Assembly (NCBI GenBank): GCA_014904985.1
Contig: MU128955.1
Coordinates: 124,001 to 188,000, forward strand
Source: Hydnum rufescens UP504
Lineage: Eukaryota > Basidiomycota > Agaricomycetes > Cantharellales > Hydnaceae
DNA: 64,000 nucleotides
Direction: 5' to 3'
Shown: in pieces, positions 60,764 through 64,000 of the stretch
Position numbering within the stretch: position 1 is the stretch's first letter
Layout: each line of letters begins with the position of its first letter
The notes under the pieces: generated by a model
What the model saw: only the letters and a program-made list of their open reading frames with translations
The model's database searches: none
Told to the model about the DNA's origin: nothing
Program-made: the position numbers and the translations under genes

Positions 60764-62321
60764 TCACCCCTTTTCGAATGTATCAAGCAACCAAAATGCA
60801 ACACGACCTTCTTTTCCAGCACTGACGAGCCATCTGCATCTTTTCTCCGAGTCCTCTTGTTCCCACCCGTCGTCTTCTTCATTATCAGTCCCCGTGAGTG
60901 GTCCATCCGCAGCATCGCTGCTTCCGAGGGAGGGTTGCGAGGGCTGCCTAAGGGTATGCATCCCACGTGCGAAGGTCACTGCATAAACAGACTGACCATG
61001 ATACTTGAGTGTGCCGAGGGTTTTGAACGATTTAGTGCTATACAATCGTACTCTTGATTGCAACCCAAATTAATTTCAACAGAAAGCCAGGATACGGGCG
61101 GAGCAACGTACTTCCCATCCCAGCCGGCAACTGCGCACATTCGTGCATCAGAACGAAGCATGACAGCCGAGTTTCCCACGTGCTTCGTTCGATGGACAGC
61201 GATACGATCTACACCTTCAGCCAACGTGTCCTATAGTCACATCAGGAACGCATGGTCGGATGATTGACTGGAGTTAGAGCGCACTGTGAGGAGGATTTTG
61301 CCTATTAGATGATCGGCAGATACAGTGAGCGCAAATGTCGCATCATTGGAGACTGACATTCCCATTACTTCGAGGAGCGGGCGTGTCAGCGTTCAACGTG
61401 ATGTCACGATATGCAAACGAACCAGATTCGACGTGCACTTTTATTGACCAAAGTGTATCCCAGCCCATGCCTTCAACACTTCTGGAGCGGAAATGTCCGT
61501 ACGAGCGAATAGTGCCACATGACCATCTTCAAATGCAGCAAGAAGACGTAGCTGAAGGTCTGTTAAGCCTGGGACAGAAGATTGATACAGATGATGGGCC
61601 ATTACGATCCCTATAATCGATCGCTAAGATTTGGAACTAGTGTCCGTAGCAATTCGATTACCAGATGCGTCTCTTCCATCATTAATGACGGGTGTGCTCG
61701 ACGACTGAGATTTTCCGATTGCGGCGTGTATTCGCTCACGGCCAGGAAGTGACCAAACATCGCACTTGAAGGGGTATATAGAATAAGCCACGATAAAGCC
61801 GCCGCAACCGATTATCTAGCTCACTAGTGCGGAATTTACAAGATTTGGCACAGCAATTAGTGCATCCATACTTTCTCGACGAAGAGGTGGCGGAAGCGGC
61901 AAAAGGGAAAATCTACAGAAGTTCAGGGCATTCACGTCCATGGAGTATAAAAGGCTAGGGATCGATTGACTTGAAGATGCAGCCGTTTCTGTGATGGTGG
62001 CAAGCCTCGAGATTGGAGACCATACATGCAGTTTATTGTCTCGCGCGTGGCTGAAGGAAGACAATGAATAAGAGGAAAATTCCAATGCTTGTATGCATAC
62101 GTTATGATATTTCCGTCCAGTTCGTTGATTGTCAGAATAGTGTCATTGTGGGCGGCCCAGACAGCAATTGCACGAAACGTCCGCGTCAGAGTGCAGGCTA
62201 TAAGGCCGCCACCATCACCAGAATATAACCTTTCATTGTCTCTGGAAAAATGAAGTGCATTGACTTGCGTAGAGTGCGAGCGCCCAATGTGGAAGGGACT
62301 TGGCGGAGGAATTGGGGGCAT
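60764..62321 (-). CDS. ASA1: Asa1-like WD40 protein (ASTRA/TTT-linked)
   Basis: WD40 propeller related to yeast Asa1 and human GNB1L, which helps stability of PI3K-like kinases with the TTT complex. Start MPPIPPPSPFHIGRSHSTQV at 62321, directly into the first blade (NALHFSRDNERLYSGDGGG). Later blades contain WAAHNDTILTINEL, HARDNKLHVWSP, an insert with LYSMDVNALNFCRFSLLPLP, and EVLKAWAGIHFGQ. The last blades read WDGKYV-like text near 61120, VRLYSTKSFKTLGTLKYHGQ and SAGKEGRVAFWLLDTFEKG. An upstream in-frame ATG near 62414 would overlap the divergent gene and is not preferred. Confidence 0.8.
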
Positions 62322-62362
62322 GGAAAAGGGCAACTCCCGATTGAATTCCAAAAAACCCAAGG
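62322..62362. promoter_or_regulatory. 41-bp divergent intergenic gap
   Basis: Only 41 bases lie between the start codons of Asa1 (minus) and Acl4 (plus). As with the Nup49 pair, promoter elements must lie within transcribed sequence or be shared. Confidence 0.4.
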
Positions 62363-63746
62363 ATGGGACGGACGAAGACAATCGTCGCGTCGAAAGGCTT
62401 TCGTGCAAATGCATCGCCGTCGAAGTCAAAGAAGAATGTCCCCCAGCCACTGCCAACTCCGGCGTTGGTCAATAAGGCTCAGTCACTCATGGGGGAGATG
62501 AACTATGAATTAGCTCGAAGATTCATCCAGCGGATACTCGAAATCGAGCCAAACCATGTTGAAGCTCGAGAAATGCTTGGAATAATAGAAATAGAAGAAG
62601 GGAATGTGGATGATGCGCGTACGGTACGTCCCTGGTTGATCGGGCTTAGCATTCTAGCAACTCACTAGGGCAAAACACAAGCTCTTCACATCGTTAGTTC
62701 CGCCATCTCAGACAGCTCCGTCACCACCTTCCTACTCCGCGTATCTTTATCTTGCACAGCTCACAGACTCCGATCCGCGCCATGCACTCTCGCAATATCA
62801 AGCGGCGGTGGATCTGTTATTACTCCTCATAAAAGGGAAAGAACGAATAGAGCCTTCTGAATTGGACGATGCGGACCGTAATTCTGATGCTGCCTTGAGG
62901 CGAACCGTGATCAGTGCCCTTGTCGCAATGGTCGAAATTTGGATGTCATCTGATCTTTGGTGCGTGCGTTACCCAATTTTTAAAAGTTTTCTCTTGGCTT
63001 ACCTGGGTGCAGTTATGAACCAGACGCGGAGCAGACTTGCGATGCACTCGTGACGCTTGCGATAAACTCAGATCCAGGGAATGTCGAGGCGCTCGAATGT
63101 TTAGGCTCTGTACGAATGTCACAAAGCAGGCCCGATGAAGCGCGACAAGCACTCGAAAAGGCGTGGAAAGTATTGAAGGAACTCGAGCCAGGTACTCAAT
63201 AATGCAATTAATTTTCTTCTGGGATTCCTAAAAACGGGTTGATCTCATACGGCAGATGATCCACGAATACCTCCACTTCCAACTCGTCTCTCGTTAACGC
63301 GACGGTTCCTTGAGCTCTCGCTTTTCTCTCAAGCCTTGTCTCTTATTCAAAGTATCCTTGCATCGGATGACGAAGAGATAGATGCATGGTATCTTCAAGG
63401 GTGGTGTTTTTTCCTCATGGGAGAGCAAGTTAAGGAAACTGGCGAGAACGTTGAAGGCCTTGGTTGGGCGGAGCTTGCCCAAGATTGCGCGCGACTGCTT
63501 GGAAGCTTGCCGGACAGTAAGTTATCCCTGCATATGTATTCCAACGATGAGCTGAATATTGCATAGTTTTATCGCCAGGGCGGGCATGATGACCAAGAGT
63601 TGATTGACCACGTCGAAGTACTCATCAAGAGCTTGGAAACCGCTGGATTCCGATCGTCGCCAGATAATGGGGATGAGGTAGTTGATAGTGCTGAGGAAGA
63701 TTGGGAAGATGATGACGAGACGGGGCCTGATGTGGAGATGGGATGA
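62363..63746 (+). CDS. ACL4: Acl4-like TPR chaperone of ribosomal protein Rpl4
   Basis: TPR protein that captures nascent Rpl4 and escorts it to the pre-60S ribosome. Start MGRTKTIVASKGFRANASPS at 62363, a basic head. TPR-like helices follow: ALVNKAQSLMGEMNYELARR, ILEIEPNHVEAREMLGIIEI, YLYLAQLTDSDPRHALSQYQ and LVAMVEIWMSSDL. Then come YEPDAEQTCDALVTLAINSD and ALECLGSVRMSQSRPDEARQ. DDPRIPPLPTRLSLTRRFLE and DAWYLQGWCFFLMGE are family hallmarks. The tail is acidic (EEDWEDDDETGPDVEMG), as expected for a chaperone of a basic protein. The last intron is best read with acceptor near 63596 (joining SLPDK to LIDHVEVLIKSL), which keeps the frame. Confidence 0.8.
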
Positions 63747-64000
63747 AATTCTTGATCACCCATACTATTATGTCGTGGTGCATATGTAGAATTCCAAGGG
63801 TAATTTCTAATCTGAGTGGCATGGGTGAAAGGCGGATCGTCGCGGACCAATTCCGTTGGAATTGCTGAGTCTCCTATACATTACTTGACTCTGCTTTCCA
63901 GTAATATGGGTCATGACACAGTGAAGGTGATTAATCCCCACGTAATAACTGCTGTTGATAGGGCTCCATAGCCATGCTACGGTGCTTCCGAACTGTGAAG
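63747..64000. other. right flank
   Basis: The 3' side of the Acl4-like gene. No further gene start was recognised before the window ends. Confidence 0.4.

Noticed and set aside
63510..63600. Frame break before the acidic tail of the Acl4-like gene
   Set aside because: An acceptor near 63596 (GACCAAG) joins the exons in phase; no base need be missing.

Overview
The window is nuclear DNA of a filamentous basidiomycete, most likely an Agaricomycete. Genes are dense and broken by many 50-70 bp GT-AG introns. Fatty acid synthase is one fused polypeptide, as in many basidiomycetes. An Arg/Ser-rich DM9 (natterin-like) protein and a protein with an MLKL-type four-helix head and TPRs are also present. 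I saw no rRNA, tRNA, CRISPR array or bacterial-style operon. All gene models were assembled by eye from reading frames and splice signals.

Layout. 0.4-5.1 kb: two tandem Ure2p-like glutathione transferases and a DM9-repeat gene, all on +. 5.6-18.2 kb: conserved housekeeping genes, namely Nup49 (-), a candidate SHLD2-like OB-fold protein (+), borealin (+), SelO (-), an Fmp46-like thioredoxin-fold protein (+), Vps36 (-) and an ER Scj1-type J-protein ending in KDEL (-). 18.4-32.6 kb: a poorly coding accessory stretch with decayed genes (TPR relic, FAD monooxygenase remnants), a four-helix gene, a gene with 138-bp TPR repeats and one unknown three-exon gene. 32.7-35.1 kb: an MFS transporter. 36.0-44.7 kb: RasGAP (-), Rim20/PalA-type BRO1 protein (-), Dbp5 helicase (+). 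45.0-58.0 kb: the single-chain fatty acid synthase (-). 58.2-63.7 kb: a METTL21-type methyltransferase (-), an unresolved gene (-), Asa1 (-) and the Rpl4 chaperone Acl4 (+).

How the genes relate. Most are independent housekeeping functions: nuclear pore channel and mRNA export (Nup49, Dbp5), chromosome segregation and possibly DNA-end protection (borealin, SHLD2-like), ESCRT and pH signalling (Vps36, Rim20), ER folding (Scj1), Ras signalling, TOR/ATM-kinase maturation (Asa1), ribosome assembly (Acl4) and lipid synthesis (FAS). Several pairs diverge from very short gaps (41-42 bp for Nup49/SHLD2-like and Asa1/Acl4).

The main caution concerns quality. Between about 4.0 and 9.0 kb, several otherwise convincing genes change reading frame repeatedly, and every change fits the loss of one base. 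This looks more like consensus deletions than natural decay, but it could not be tested here. The most interesting biological candidates are the SHLD2-like protein and the four-helix/TPR locus.
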